From: Monilinia fructicola
Lineage: Eukaryota; Ascomycota; Leotiomycetes; Helotiales; Sclerotiniaceae
Assembly (NCBI GenBank): GCA_008692225.1
Contig: VICG01000004.1
Span: 248,001 to 312,000, forward strand
Direction of reading: 5' to 3'
Length of the DNA: 64,000 bases
The notes below the pieces were generated by a model. The model was given only the letters and a program-made list of their open reading frames with translations, did no database searches and was not told the DNA's origin. Both the position numbers and the translations under genes were made by a program. Numbering within the stretch: the first letter of the stretch is position 1; every line of letters starts with the position of its first letter. Positions 23,091 through 34,192 of the stretch are shown piece by piece.

Positions 23091-23918
23091 TCAAAAGTTC
23101 TGGACCGAATACGGCTGTAAATTTATCCCCTTAATTTTTCCCTGCGCTGCCAAGACATTACTTGCGTTTTTCAATGCATTTTCGTGAAAGATGGCGAAAT
23201 CTGTGGAATGGAAACATTAGCATTTCTCTACTTCCGCAAACATTCGGGATAGAAATTGGCATACTTCGCGCATGTCCCGTCTCGCATGCATAAATGCTCC
23301 ACCTGATAGCTGTTTCATACTTGAAGATATACGTGCTCTCCAACGTAACCCAGTATCCACTGAACGATCCATTACCAGAATTGTATACTACGGGGACTGT
23401 TGAAGCAAGCTGCTCGAATTTCTCGATGAAGCCTCCACGAGAATCAATTTTGAGATCTGTCAACTATTCCGAAGACGTGTTAGCATCATTTGATGCTATA
23501 CTAGGCAATTATGGAACGTTTTATTGAGAGATGGTCAAGTACCTTTTCTGTGATGCTGTACGTGCCTACTTTAGTTGGTAGGTAGGAAGTGCGGATAGAG
23601 ACGCCCGGCCTATTGTTCGGGCCATGAGTCTCGTAAGGCACCACTCCCATCCACGCACATTTATAATCTTCAGCGCAAAAAATTAGCATTTCGCTACCTG
23701 ACTAAGGTTGTCACTTACAGTCCATGATCAAATCTTTGACATCTTTTGCGTTCGCCCCAATTACTGACCAAGTTGAAGATTCCCAGTAGTCTGTACCCGA
23801 GGGGCAAGCGCATGGCAAGACCGAGTTAGTGGAACACTTAGAAAGGTATTCTCTCCTATGCGCAAATGCTGTTGCAGCTAGTGTTGCGAAAAATGGTCAT
23901 GGTGAACTTCATTTTCAT
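23091..23918 (-). CDS. Secreted cysteine-containing protein of unknown function (one apparent frameshift)
   Basis: Four exons: 23918-23719, 23667-23543, 23463-23265 and 23200-23091; each intron has a GTNNNN donor and three have a TGCTAA branch point. After removing one A from the plus-strand run 23889-23893 the N-terminus reads MKFTMTIFATLAATAFA, a clear signal peptide, and the product is 210 residues with the exon sum a multiple of three. The mature part starts around CSTNSVLPCACPSGTDY. It contains DYYKCAWMGVVPYETHG, SGNGSFSGYWVTLES and SIYACETGHARNFAIFH, and ends QPYSVQNF. At least five Cys could pair. I do not recognise the family. It is divergently arranged with the tyrosinase gene, 1.1 kb apart. 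Confidence 0.7.
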
Positions 23919-25059
23919 TGGTTAAAAATGACGGAGTATATTTCCAAGTTAACGCTACATGGACAGCTTTGACTGAGTTTAGGAGGCGATGAGGTGATAT
24001 AAGTGGAGGGGGACTTCCTATTTTTCGTGCATTGAAATCGTCGTCATCCCAAAAGGCTACCCATGATTGAGAAGCCTATTGAGGCTTCCAAGAATGGGAA
24101 TTTGATTTTCGAGATTCTCGTCATGGGCTGAGCTACAGTTCTTCGCTCATCGGGGCAATGTGGGGTGAGTGAGACACTCAGTGGATGGTACCGATGGTGT
24201 CAAGTAGGGTTAGACACTTCTGCATACCCCTCGCGTCAGAGCTTACCCCTATAATGTACAATTAAAGCCAAGATTCGTATGGAATCCAAGACTCGGATGG
24301 AAGCATTGCAGATGGCAAAATTCTGGCCAGTAGAATGTTTTACTGCTCAATTTCGTGGCACAATTGATAATAGATGGTTCTGGCTGATTTGAGTTCGATT
24401 TACCAGGGCTTCCTAGAAATACTACGCCACAAGTGGGCTAGGAATTCTACGATTATAATATTGGGATTGAACTGTCTTGGATATCAAAGGGTCCTTCCAA
24501 GGTGTCGTCTTATGAATACGGGAAAGTATCTTCTAAGAATCCTCCAACCTTTAATATTGCGTGGTTAAGTGGTGGTCACACGTGTCACCAAAATACCCGG
24601 GCTCGATAGAAAACATTAGTTGCTCTTCTCATGAGTTCATTGAGAGGTCTATTTATACTAGCAGCAGTGTAGACTGGAGCTCATAACAACTGATGCTTGA
24701 TGAAGATCTACTGAACGGGCCGATGATATGGCAGACATTCCATGATTTGCGTCCTGCAATGATACATCGTATCCTAGGCCTCATTGAAAGGATTCAGATC
24801 GAGTCGGACTTTTCCTTGAGGCGTTCGCGGCTGAAAAATCTAAGAATGAGTCAACATGCTGGGCAGCTACTAGGCATTCATTTGTAGAACAAGTCAGATG
24901 AGTTTTTCTGAATCTACTTTGGAACATCGCAAAGCGCGAAGCAACACGTTCGCTGTGATACATCTGATCGAAAGAATGCTGTTTCAGTACAAAAGTGATG
25001 AGTCTCCCATTCAAGCTCTTATACTTATGATTTATGGTATGTGAAGCTTTATTGGCAAA
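23919..25059. promoter_or_regulatory. Divergent intergenic region, secreted protein / tyrosinase
   Basis: 1.1 kb between outward-facing start codons. No gene seen. Presumed to contain both promoters. Confidence 0.5.
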
Positions 25060-26359
25060 ATGAAGCTCAGTGCAATTTCCTATTGTTTAGTTTTGGTAAA
25101 CCTCCCCTTTATATCAGCAAACTACGGTCATGGTCATGAGAATCCTCAGACAGCTGCGAAGAAACAGATCAACAAATGGCAGAATCAGTATGAGCAATAT
25201 ATTAGAGCTTCAACCAAGCATCACAGAACGGGCTGCACATCTAGAAATATAGTCTATCGACAAGAATGGTAATTATCATTCTTGATCCGAATAGACAATA
25301 AGGACTAACTCATCCTTAGGGGCTCACTTTCGGAACGCTCACGAAAAGATTATATCAAGGCGGTCAAATGCTTGCAATCTAAGCCTCCTAGAAGCACCAA
25401 GAAAGATGTACCAGGGGCGCAGAGTCGGTATGACGATTTTAGTGCTACCCACATCAAAGTGACACCCAACGTTCATTTCAGTGTTAGATATCCAGCGTTT
25501 CGCATATGAACTATAAAGATACTGATAAAAGATACAGGGCCTCTTTCTCCACTTTCATCGCTACCTAATATGGCTCTACGAAAAGGCCCTCCGCGAAGAG
25601 TGTGGTTACAAAGGGTATCAGCCATACTGGGATTGGACAATCTCCTGGCAAGACCCACGAAAATCAACTGTCTTTAACGGCTCTCCAAGTTCTATGGGTA
25701 GCAACGGTGCTCCTATTCCCCATCGCAACAGTACCACTATTTCCGCATTCGGACTCACTCTAGACATACCGCCCGCCACCGGAGGTGGTTGCATCTCAGG
25801 CCCCTTCTCCAACTACAACGTCAGCCTGGGACCCATCGCTTACGCCCCCTATGGTCCCAACCACGGCCTCGGTTATAATCCACGCTGTTTATCACGAGAT
25901 ATCTCACCAGTCTGGTCCAACAACACCAAACCTACTGATATTGTGAGGCTGATCAAAAACAGTCCGGATCTAGGGACTTTCGACACGAACATGGAAGCGC
26001 TAGACGGGGTACATGCCGGTGGCCATTTTGCAATTGGGGGATTGGGCCTAGACGCATATGCCAGCGCGGGAGATCCGGCGTTTTGGTTGCATCACGGGAT
26101 GGTGGACAAGGTGTGGGGATTGTGGCAGAATCTCGAGGCAGGAGAGAGGACGAAACAAGTTTACGGGACCAGTACTGCTTTCAACGGTGAGTGGCTCTGG
26201 AGCTCGAAATGACATCTCACTGACTGCTTACTTTCAGTGCCTCCAAGCCCGAATGTTACGCTTGAGACGCTGGTTGATTTTGGAGTCTTGGCACCAAAGC
26301 AAAAGATTGGTGGTTTGGTGTCGACGATTGATGGACCATTTTGTTATGCTTATGTTTAG
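25060..26359 (+). CDS. Secreted tyrosinase (type-3 copper monooxygenase)
   Basis: Oxidises phenols to o-quinones with a coupled dicopper centre. Exons 25060-25268, 25320-25482, 25538-26186 and 26238-26359 give exactly 380 residues with no frame problem. The N-terminus MKLSAISYCLVLVNLPFISA is a signal peptide. CuA ligands: ATH, then VHF, then FHR, within SRYDDFSATHIK and HFSGLFLHFHRYL. CuB ligands: VHAGGH and DPAFWLHHGMVD. The structural motifs GYQPYWDW and SRYDDF are present. It lacks the long C-terminal lid of the melanin-type enzymes and matches the short secreted tyrosinases often found in fungal metabolite clusters (UstQ-like size class). FHR replaces the usual WHR. It runs convergently with the NmrA-like gene. 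Confidence 0.93.
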
Positions 26360-26683
26360 TGGTGATTATCAAGGACGTTTGAGTTACAGATTTGAACCTA
26401 CAAATATTTTATCAATTTGACACTCATACCTATCATAGACAAGTCTGTAATTATATCATGGATGTGATTCAATTACTCATCGTGAATATACGTTCGCTAA
26501 GATGGTGGAATCGTAGGACTGTCAGAGATGCTTGTTTGTTGGTTGATAATACTTGCAATAAAATACAATTGTTCAGAGATAAGTCATCATATACTCTGAA
26601 AGAAGTGTAGTAACCTGCTTTATATTATGAGGTCTACTGGTGCTAGCTGCAAAATTCATAATAGTGTCAATCCTATCAATTTC
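26360..26683. other. Convergent spacer
   Basis: 324 bp between the stops of the tyrosinase and NmrA-like genes. AT-rich, non-coding. Confidence 0.6.
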
Positions 26684-27641
26684 TTATGCCAGACTCTTAA
26701 TCAGTTCCTCCAATTCGTGCTGGGTCAGTTGTTTGATTCCCAAAAGCTCATTGTCCAACTTATGGTAGGCCTCAAAGTTCGAGCCATATCCCTCACCCCA
26801 GATCGAGGCGATGATAAATTGAAGAGCGAATTTATCAGGGTTTGGCTGCGCCTTCTTCAATTCTTCCCACGCACCCGCCACGATATCATCAACAGACGCA
26901 ACTTTCTCAGTCCAACCTTCTGATCCTAAAGCCTTCTTTGCAATAGAAGCGAGACTCTTGAGTGTGGTTGCATAACTTTGTATATAGACTGCACGATTCT
27001 TTGTTTCCTCTGGATGCTTGAGTACACCGACTACAGCTCGTCCGATGTCGGGGAGTGTGGTAGTACTGAAGGTTCGATTACCGCCATCATAAAGAGTGAC
27101 ACTCTTTTCTTTTGCGCTTAGGACGAATCCAACCGAGATACCCCAATCAAGGAATGGGCCATTGACCACAAGAGTGTATGACAGCCCGCTTGAAATATGT
27201 TTCTTGAGAGCATTCTGGACAGTGACCTTGGGTTGGAAAACTGGTAAAGCTCCGGTATTCTCTCTTGCTGTATCAGAACCAAACTCGGATGGAATAAATC
27301 GCTTTACATGAGCTCTGGCTGCTGCTTCAACAAGGAGAAGTTGTTTGTCTAGAACATTTGAGCCGAGCGTAGATACAACAGCATCTTGCCCAGCCAGGGC
27401 ACTGCTAAGTGACTCGAGGGATTCATAATCAACCGGCTTGACAACAACGGATGATGGGAATTTGTGACTGCTTGACTGCCGAGTCAGGACTGTGACTTGG
27501 TAGCCAGCTTTGACAAGTTGATCGAGGATTGCTGGACCAAGATTGCCAGATGCCTATGCAAATGTTAGATTCGATCTACTGAGACAAGGGCGTTGAGTAG
27601 AATCTTACTCCCGCCAGCGCAACTTTTGTGGTTCCAGACAT
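26684..27641 (-). CDS. NmrA-like / isoflavone-reductase-type NAD(P)-binding protein
   Basis: Atypical short-chain dehydrogenase. Two exons, 27641-27609 and 27553-26684, split inside the dinucleotide-binding loop by an intron with a GTAAGA donor. Spliced N-terminus: MSGTTKVALAGASGNLGPAI, containing the GxxGxxG NAD(P) motif. Next come TVLTRQSSS (strand 2), VSTLGS and RFIPSEFGSDT (the NmrA-family segment before the active-site region), then VVNGPFLDWG. The length of 300 residues is typical of the NmrA-like/PCBER group. Members are either redox sensors or reductases of phenylpropanoid-like compounds. It is divergent from the C2H2/Zn2Cys6 regulator and close to the tyrosinase, so a metabolic role is more likely than nitrogen regulation. 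That is inference. Confidence 0.9.
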
Positions 27642-28502
27642 ATTTCTAAGTAATCAAGAGCTTATGGCTTGTGGTATGTGGTTTCAAGGTGAATTTTATT
27701 AAAATGAAGATATAAACGAAGTATTCACCCATGGAATAGTCTGAGAGATAAGATAATTATACATCCATAGAAACCCATTAATTCGGGGACAATAAGAGAG
27801 AAGGGAGCCGATGACAAATCGACGATGCACTGAATGCTAGAGCTATTGTTTGTAATATCGTCTCGATATTGGTAATCAAAAGACGTCGCAACATCTCACG
27901 CGGCATCCCACATGCCACCGGCAACTAGCTATCTCACCCTTGCTTCATAATTAGCTCAACCTCTGCACGTCTTCGGCTTGGAGCCGCGGAGAAACGCTTG
28001 GCAATTGTAGACTCCTCTATCAGATCAGGAAAGTCGAGGAAGGATACTTGAGACTCGTGAGATGTCACCATTGTAAGCTGACAGACAAGCCAGGCACCTC
28101 ATATACAAAGAAAGCACATCATCATCGCGATTCTTCACTTCGTTTCTGATCCAATGATAACCTCATGTGAGCCACCAGTGACGTTGGAACGTTGACTTGT
28201 GGCTGGTGATTGGTTACATAATCATATACACTTCCGGCTTCACACGTTGTCGGGGCTAAGCAAATAGCCAAGCTCTTTCCAACTCAAGATTTTCTTTGAT
28301 GGATTGATTGATTGATTTGTCAAAGGGGAAGCATGCGCGGTAAAAATCCTCATTACTCTGCTTCCAACCAAGATCACCGAGAATGCAGAGTGTTATACAT
28401 TACACTGTGGAAATCACAGTCTTCCCTCTCTCCCTCTCGTACTGAGAGCTTGGCGAACCTGTATTAATTAGTGAATGTCTTACTCTTTTTGAACCTCACC
28501 CT
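27642..28502. promoter_or_regulatory. Divergent promoter, NmrA-like / zinc-finger regulator
   Basis: 861 bp between opposed start codons, so a candidate shared control region. It contains a short GATT repeat near 28303-28316. No experimentally known operator could be identified. Confidence 0.5.
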
Positions 28503-31137
28503 ATGTCCCTTTCCATCATCTTACCACTTCTTTCGCAATCCACCGGCAATAGCATGCGTACGAAAATCATGGCACAAGCTACTCCCATTACATATTTCAC
28601 CCCGCAAGCAGGAGATACCTTATCTCCAGCCCCAATGCAACCAATAACGAAACAGATCAAATGTAATGTTTCGGAATGCGGAAAGCTCTTCAGTCGTAAA
28701 GAGCATCTTACTCGACATATGAAGTCACATGATTCTAAGCTCCAACATGAATGTTCTGTGTGTGGAAGACGATATGCACGAAGGTAATGAATTCCTCGTT
28801 CGTTTTAGCAAGCAAACTGATCATGGCCCGCAACGCATATAGTGACGTCTTGAAGCGGCATCTAGACCACCATAATCAGAACTCTAACAACAAGCGTACT
28901 ATGGTTGCGTGCACATCATGCCACGAAAAAAAGCTCAAGTGTGATGATACCTCGCCATGTCGATCATGCATTCGCACTTCCACGGAATGTAGTCGGCTGA
29001 CTGAAGGTTGGGGTAGACGTGCAAAGGCAAATAGTTTTAATGTGAATCGAACCATCGTCAGAACCGACCCGACCAACGATAACCATTCCATACAGAAATC
29101 TGATTCTTCGCAACCTTGGTTTCAATTTGGAAATCCAACGTCACCTGTTCCTCTATATTCCAATTCGGCTCTCGATCTGTTATTTTCAACTGAAGTTACT
29201 CCTAATGGGGTCCTACCATGGAGTCAACACCCGATAGAGGGGAGGAGCCTCACAGATCTGTTCCCCATGCCTCTGTCTGACAATACATCAAACCCTATGC
29301 ACACTTTCAATGATCCTCTCAAACCTTGGATAGACCCAACGCGGTATGATGGTGAATCTAGTGATAAAACCATGTCAACAATTGCATCACTGTCACCATT
29401 GTCATCATCATCCTCCCCTGAGCAAGGTCATCTCTCGGAATTATGTAAAACATTAAGTCAGGATTCAGTTCGTATGATCAAACTTCTCGAAGTATATTTC
29501 ACCGAAATTCATCCATCTTGGCCGATTCTGCATGCTCCGACGTTCAATCCTCAAAATGCTTCTCCAATCTTGCTGGGATCTATGCTGGTCCTCGCAAAAT
29601 GGCTAGATAGTGATGCGAGCCATGAGAAACTTGCATCCGTTGTATTTGAAACAATATTAGCAGCCCGAATGGTGATTTATCTTTTCAGATGTTTTTATAG
29701 ATTGAACTGATCTAGGTATCCAGGAATCCAACCTCTCATTCGACAAGGAGATTGATCAATCGTCGCTCCAAAATCTCCAGGGTCTTCTGTTGTTTGTCGT
29801 TTATTCCATTTGTCTTTTGGTGAGTTACATTCTTGATTACTAGATGCCTCTTTTATATATCATCCCAAACTAATAGAATTATAAGACCGCCCCAGGAATG
29901 TCATCAAGAGCCGTCCATCTTAATGGTGCTCTAATTACAACTTGCCGTCACGCGGGTATCTTCAATGGTCAGAACACATATTATGAGCTTGGAGATTGCC
30001 CCTTCGACCTTTGGCTCATACAAGAACAGCTCCATAGGTAATACCTTTGTTTTCCATTCTGAATGGCCTTTGGTCATCTTCTGACATTAATACAGGCTTG
30101 CGTTCTCAACTCTGAGAGTTGATGCCTATCTGAGCGTACTCATGGATTATCCTCCATCTGTACGATATCAAGAGATCAGTATTCCTCTTCCAAAATCCAC
30201 AAAGTTATGGACTGTTGCAACTGAAGAAGAGAGGCGAAAACTCCAATGGAACGAGCCTGCTGGTCGCGAGAAGGCCTTGTTTTGTTTTCTCATGCGAGAT
30301 ATAGTTGACGCTAGTGATACACGCTCAGTCTCTTACCATCTCACTGACAACGACTATCATCTTGGGCTATGCTCTCTCCAAATTGGGACATGGGAAACAG
30401 CTCGGGATGCCTTCTGCTGTTGTGATTCAGATGAGCTAATAACAGACCCAAAGCGAAGCGATCCGGTACATCGATGGATTGCTCAACTCGATCGTTGGCG
30501 CACAAGCATAGAAGAATATACCCAAGCACGACCAAAAATCGTCTCTGCCGAAAATAATGATGATCGCATAGTCTGGCAATTGAATCTTATCCTATGGCAC
30601 ATATCAGCCCTTACAGTCCACGCTCCCTTAAAGCTTTTACAACGACAAGGATGCTGTTTTAAATGCCGTCCTGGAGCAGGCTCCACTATCCAAAGAACCA
30701 AAGCACATCTGAGCAGCTGGATATCTTCTCCACATCCCCGTACCGCTATTTGGAATGCTGCTCAGATATGTCGTCTGGCCGAAGAAAACTTCTCCAATCA
30801 ATCCTCCAATACGAACCCTCTACTCAATCCGCTCACAATACCCGGGATCCTGAAGAGCGCGATTGCTCTCTGTTCATACGCTTATCACATTAGCGCCTGT
30901 TTCAACTGTACTGGCACTCCGGGAACGTCGATCGATCTGTTCAATGTATGCAGCGAAGATAGTGAATTGACGATTTGGAGGGAACAGGGACTCGGAATGG
31001 CAACTTGGGGTGCAGAAACAATTCCAGTGTGTCACTGTACTTTCCAGGCCTTGGAAATATGGTTCAGAGAGAGATTGAAGAGGGATCCGGGTGTCGAGGC
31101 ACAATTTGTGTCATTTCTCGCAGGTCTGGGCGAATGA
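28503..31137 (+). CDS. Transcription factor with two C2H2 fingers and a Zn2Cys6 cluster
   Basis: Five exons: 28503-28783, 28843-29671, 29724-29819, 29886-30037 and 30096-31137, 799 residues, no frame break. Finger 1 is KCNVSECGKLFSRKEHLTRH (CX4C...HX3H). Finger 2 is CSVCGRRYARSDVLKRH, and the first intron splits it. Directly after comes the fungal binuclear cluster, CTSCHEKKLKC then CRSC then C, spaced C-X2-C-X6-C-X5-C-X2-C-X6-C. The remaining ~650 residues fit the fungal-specific transcription-factor middle domain (LEVYFTEIHPSWPILHAPTF is its usual opening). This C2H2-plus-Zn2Cys6 architecture is ascomycete-specific, and several such proteins are pathway regulators. Its position at the end of the 19-31 kb group makes it a candidate local regulator. 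Confidence 0.9.
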
Positions 31138-31989
31138 ATTGATCTCTTTCGTTAGACTAACATTATGGAAAATCTCATATTTTGGAATCGCAGTAGAAAG
31201 TTGGAAACAAGGAAGAATAAGATGGAACATAGTAGGCGGGCAAGATGTTGATTGTTGACCTTCGGATTGAATCATCAGCACTTGAAAAGGGAGCCTTGGG
31301 CAGGTTCGGAAGACTTGCGTACTGAAATGATATGATTAATGTACATGGATACTGTAGGATTTCGGATGATGAACGGCATGGAGCAAGATCTACGCAATGA
31401 ATTCCTCGCATTGATTCCAGCAAAACTACTGTGACTACCTAGTAGTTCCTGCCAGTCAGCAGCCAGGGGCTATTCATGGTCCGAAAGTAAAAAGGGAGGA
31501 GATTCACTAGAATCAATATCCCCGGCCCCTTCCTTCCATTCACTAGTACTCTCCTGCATCCCTAGCTCTCCCATCTCCCTTCCAAGCCCTTTGCTGCATA
31601 TCTGATGAATAGAATGTATTTCTACATTGATCTAAACCATATTGATTAATGGAGAAGACATTTGGTTATGGCCGTGAAACTTTCTGCTTTTATGGTGTTC
31701 TGTAGATGATCGAATTATTTATCTCCCGCTACTTTAACTTAGTTCTATGAGGAAAAGTGCTTATAACCTTAAGGTTGGCGGTCACCGTAGCTAACCTCAA
31801 GCTTACCCCAGATCACATGTCAACGTTCCATTTTGCGAATCAAACGCGTCGCGCTATCTATTATCCTCTACTACTCAAGCGGAAATCAGAAATCGAAAAT
31901 CGGAACACTTTCTCTACATTTGCATCGCACTTCACACAATATAAAAGAAAACTCTTCGAATTATCCCACCACCTCAATTCCACACAATC
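31138..31989. other. Intergenic spacer / promoter of the CENP-X gene
   Basis: No coding sequence recognised. A stretch rich in TCC/CTC near 31520-31580 and an A/C-rich leader directly before the ATG at 31990 are compatible with a fungal core promoter. Confidence 0.5.
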
Positions 31990-32607
31990 ATGCCTCCCAA
32001 ACCATTCAATCCACCACGCCCCTCCTCAAAATCAGGTCCATCCAAACCCCGCGGACGCCCCAAAGCATCAACATCAACATCCACAGTGAAAGACAAAGCC
32101 CCCGCCCCAAAGAAAGCCCGCGTCACCAAACCTCCCACCCCACAAGACGAAGACGAACAAAGCGATGATCCCTTCGCCTCGCAGCCCATGGCCAAATCCA
32201 AGCCCACCCCCAAAGCGCCCACATCCAAACCCTCAACGTCAAACAACAACGGCGGCCCTGGATCCTCCTCCGACTCCGAGATAGAAGTCCTCTCTTCGCC
32301 GCCTGCCCAAGATACAACCCCGCGCATCCAAGAGGAGGAAGAGGAAGAGGATGAAGAGATCGACGAACGCACCAAGATCCCCGATGTCCTCCTATCCAAA
32401 ATAATGCATGAGCTATTCACCGAGCCCAATTCCCGTATTTCGAAAGAAGCGAATAAGGCGGTGGGGAAATATATGGATACTTTTGTGCGGGAAGCAGTCG
32501 CGAGGGTGAGGTATGCGGAGGGGGGTAGGGGTAGAGGGGTTGGGGGAGCGTTTTGGGAGGTCGAGGATTTGGAGAAGATGGCGCCGCAGTTGCTGTTGGA
32601 TTTTTGA
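31990..32607 (+). CDS. MHF2: Centromere protein X / Mhf2 histone-fold protein
   Basis: Partner of CENP-S/Mhf1. The heterodimer joins the CENP-T-W complex at kinetochores and the FANCM/Mph1 DNA-remodelling complex. One exon, 205 residues. The C-terminal ~85 residues carry the family signature: IPDVLLSKIMHELF, then RISKEANKAVGKYMDTFVRE (helix 2), AVARVRYA, and the highly conserved end EVEDLEKMAPQLLLDF. The first ~120 residues are a disordered Pro/Ser/Lys-rich and acidic leader, including a run of Glu before DEEIDERTK, that animal CENP-X lacks. Such extensions are common in fungal orthologues. Confident from the histone fold. The function of the leader is unknown. Confidence 0.92.
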   Translation: MPPKPFNPPRPSSKSGPSKPRGRPKASTSTSTVKDKAPAPKKARVTKPPTPQDEDEQSDDPFASQPMAKSKPTPKAPTSKPSTSNNNGGPGSSSDSEIEVLSSPPAQDTTPRIQEEEEEEDEEIDERTKIPDVLLSKIMHELFTEPNSRISKEANKAVGKYMDTFVREAVARVRYAEGGRGRGVGGAFWEVEDLEKMAPQLLLDF

Positions 32608-33239
32608 GCGACCAATTGATGGGAAGAGAATTATATCTGCAAGGAGAACATGTTTAGGCGAATGGCGATTTGGCGTTGGCTGGTATGTATTTGGGAGGCC
32701 CGCGTTGATCAAATCTTGCTTTGGGCATACAGTTACAATGACGTTCACATACCTACATAGGGTTGGTGGCGGGCAAAATTGAGGGTAAACCCGTCGTTTA
32801 AACAGAGATTAAACCAATGGTGCAGCTTTTTCCGAGTTTATGCGATTCTTGGCTCAACAAGCATGCACTTTATTCGTGAATAGAAGAAAAGCATAGTCAC
32901 GACTGCTTCGATATTTATGAGCGCCATAAAATGAGAGGTTTAGTTAATCTATCCCGTCTTGTCGCAAAACCTTTTCACCCCGCCCCCCCCGTACACCTAT
33001 TAGCATCAAAAAGAGTGGAAAAAATTAACTCTCCAATACGCCTTCATCGCGTCCTGTCCACAGGATCGCGGTATAATGCATATATGCAAGATTGTACATT
33101 AACGAGACATCCGTATCTTTCTCTCCCCAAAATCTCCAATCCATTCTCAAGTTCAATCCAAAGACTGTATGCTCTTTGTTCCCCGCCATTAAATACCTAC
33201 AAGGTAATGTTCGATTCAGTCTACTCAACCACGCATCCA
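32608..33239. other. Convergent spacer
   Basis: Tail-to-tail region between the CENP-X and cupredoxin genes. No gene seen. The plus-strand open frame at 33280-33588 is the antisense of the Ser-rich cupredoxin tail. Confidence 0.6.
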
Positions 33240-34192
33240 TCATCTACAGCACAGCCAGCACACCAGCCCCAACATACCCATGTATCCAGCCACATTATGC
33301 ACCGCCAATCTTGCCCCTGCATTTGCAGTCGCAAGTGCAGTGCCTGAAGATGTGGTTTCGGAGGCAGAGGCGGATGATTCTCCGCTGTTACTTGAGGATG
33401 TACTTGAGGAGGCGGAGGGGCTGAGTGCTGTCGCGGTGCTTGATGAATCTGAGCCTGAACCTGATTCTGATTCTGATCCTGATCCTGATCCTGAACTTGA
33501 TAAACCCGAGGACGAGGACGAGGAATTGGAGGTGCCTGATGTGGATGAGCTGGATGAACTAGAGGCAGTGCCGTTGAGTGTGGGGTAAAGGTTTGCGGGA
33601 GCTTTGGCTGCCAGAGCAGCAAAATTGGCCAGTGAGCGGGTTGCGTTTGCTGCTGTACTGCAGGGGATTATGTTAATATAACTCTAATTGAGAAAAGATG
33701 GTTGGGAATACGAGAGGACAGATACTTACTTCTCATTGACCACCAAAACCATCCCCTTCTGACAGTGTTTCGCTTGACTGCAATAAAACCACAGAGGTGT
33801 TTTGACCTTCACTGGCATGCTGAATACTGGTACCATACCGGTACTATTCGCAGCAGTTACATCCATGAATCCACTGAAGACTCCTGTACTGTTGGTGCTT
33901 TGACTAATAGGTACGCATGGTGCGTCGAAGGTAGATTGGGTGACGGTGTGGTTCCCGCTTGCGAATTGGAATTGGATTATATCGCCTACGTTGGCTTTGA
34001 TATTATCGGGAAAGTATTTTACGGTATTATTGGTAGTGGAACCAACACGTACGACGTGGGTTGTGGTGGTGGTGTTGGTAGCAGCTGGGAGGGACAGTAT
34101 TAGTTGTTTGTTGGGAGTAAATTTTGACGGAACTTACCCAAGACACTGCTGCTGATGAAGGCTGAGAGGAGAAGGCTTTGTGTGAGATGCAT
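33240..34192 (-). CDS. Extracellular serine-rich cupredoxin-domain protein, GPI-anchor type
   Basis: Three exons: 34192-34138, 34084-33730 and 33657-33240, 275 residues, exon sum a multiple of three. Signal peptide MHLTQSLLLSAFISSSVLG. The cupredoxin domain follows: HVVRVG, then YFPDNIKANVGDIIQFQF, GNHTVTQ (His ligand), and WFYCSQAKHCQKGMV with the Cys, His and Met of a type-1 copper site. A ~110-residue Ser/Gly/Glu-rich low-complexity region follows. The C-terminus has a small-residue site and a hydrophobic tail (MGMLGLVCWLCC), as needed for GPI attachment. This is the fungal extracellular serine-rich protein group found in cell walls. Copper binding is predicted from the residues, not proven. 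Confidence 0.9.

Noticed and set aside
31974..32615. 213-codon frame antisense to CENP-X
   Set aside because: Shadow of a conserved plus-strand histone-fold gene.
33280..33588. Acidic plus-strand frame rich in Asp/Glu/Pro
   Set aside because: Antisense of the Ser-codon-rich tail of the cupredoxin protein, whose spliced minus-strand frame is coherent.
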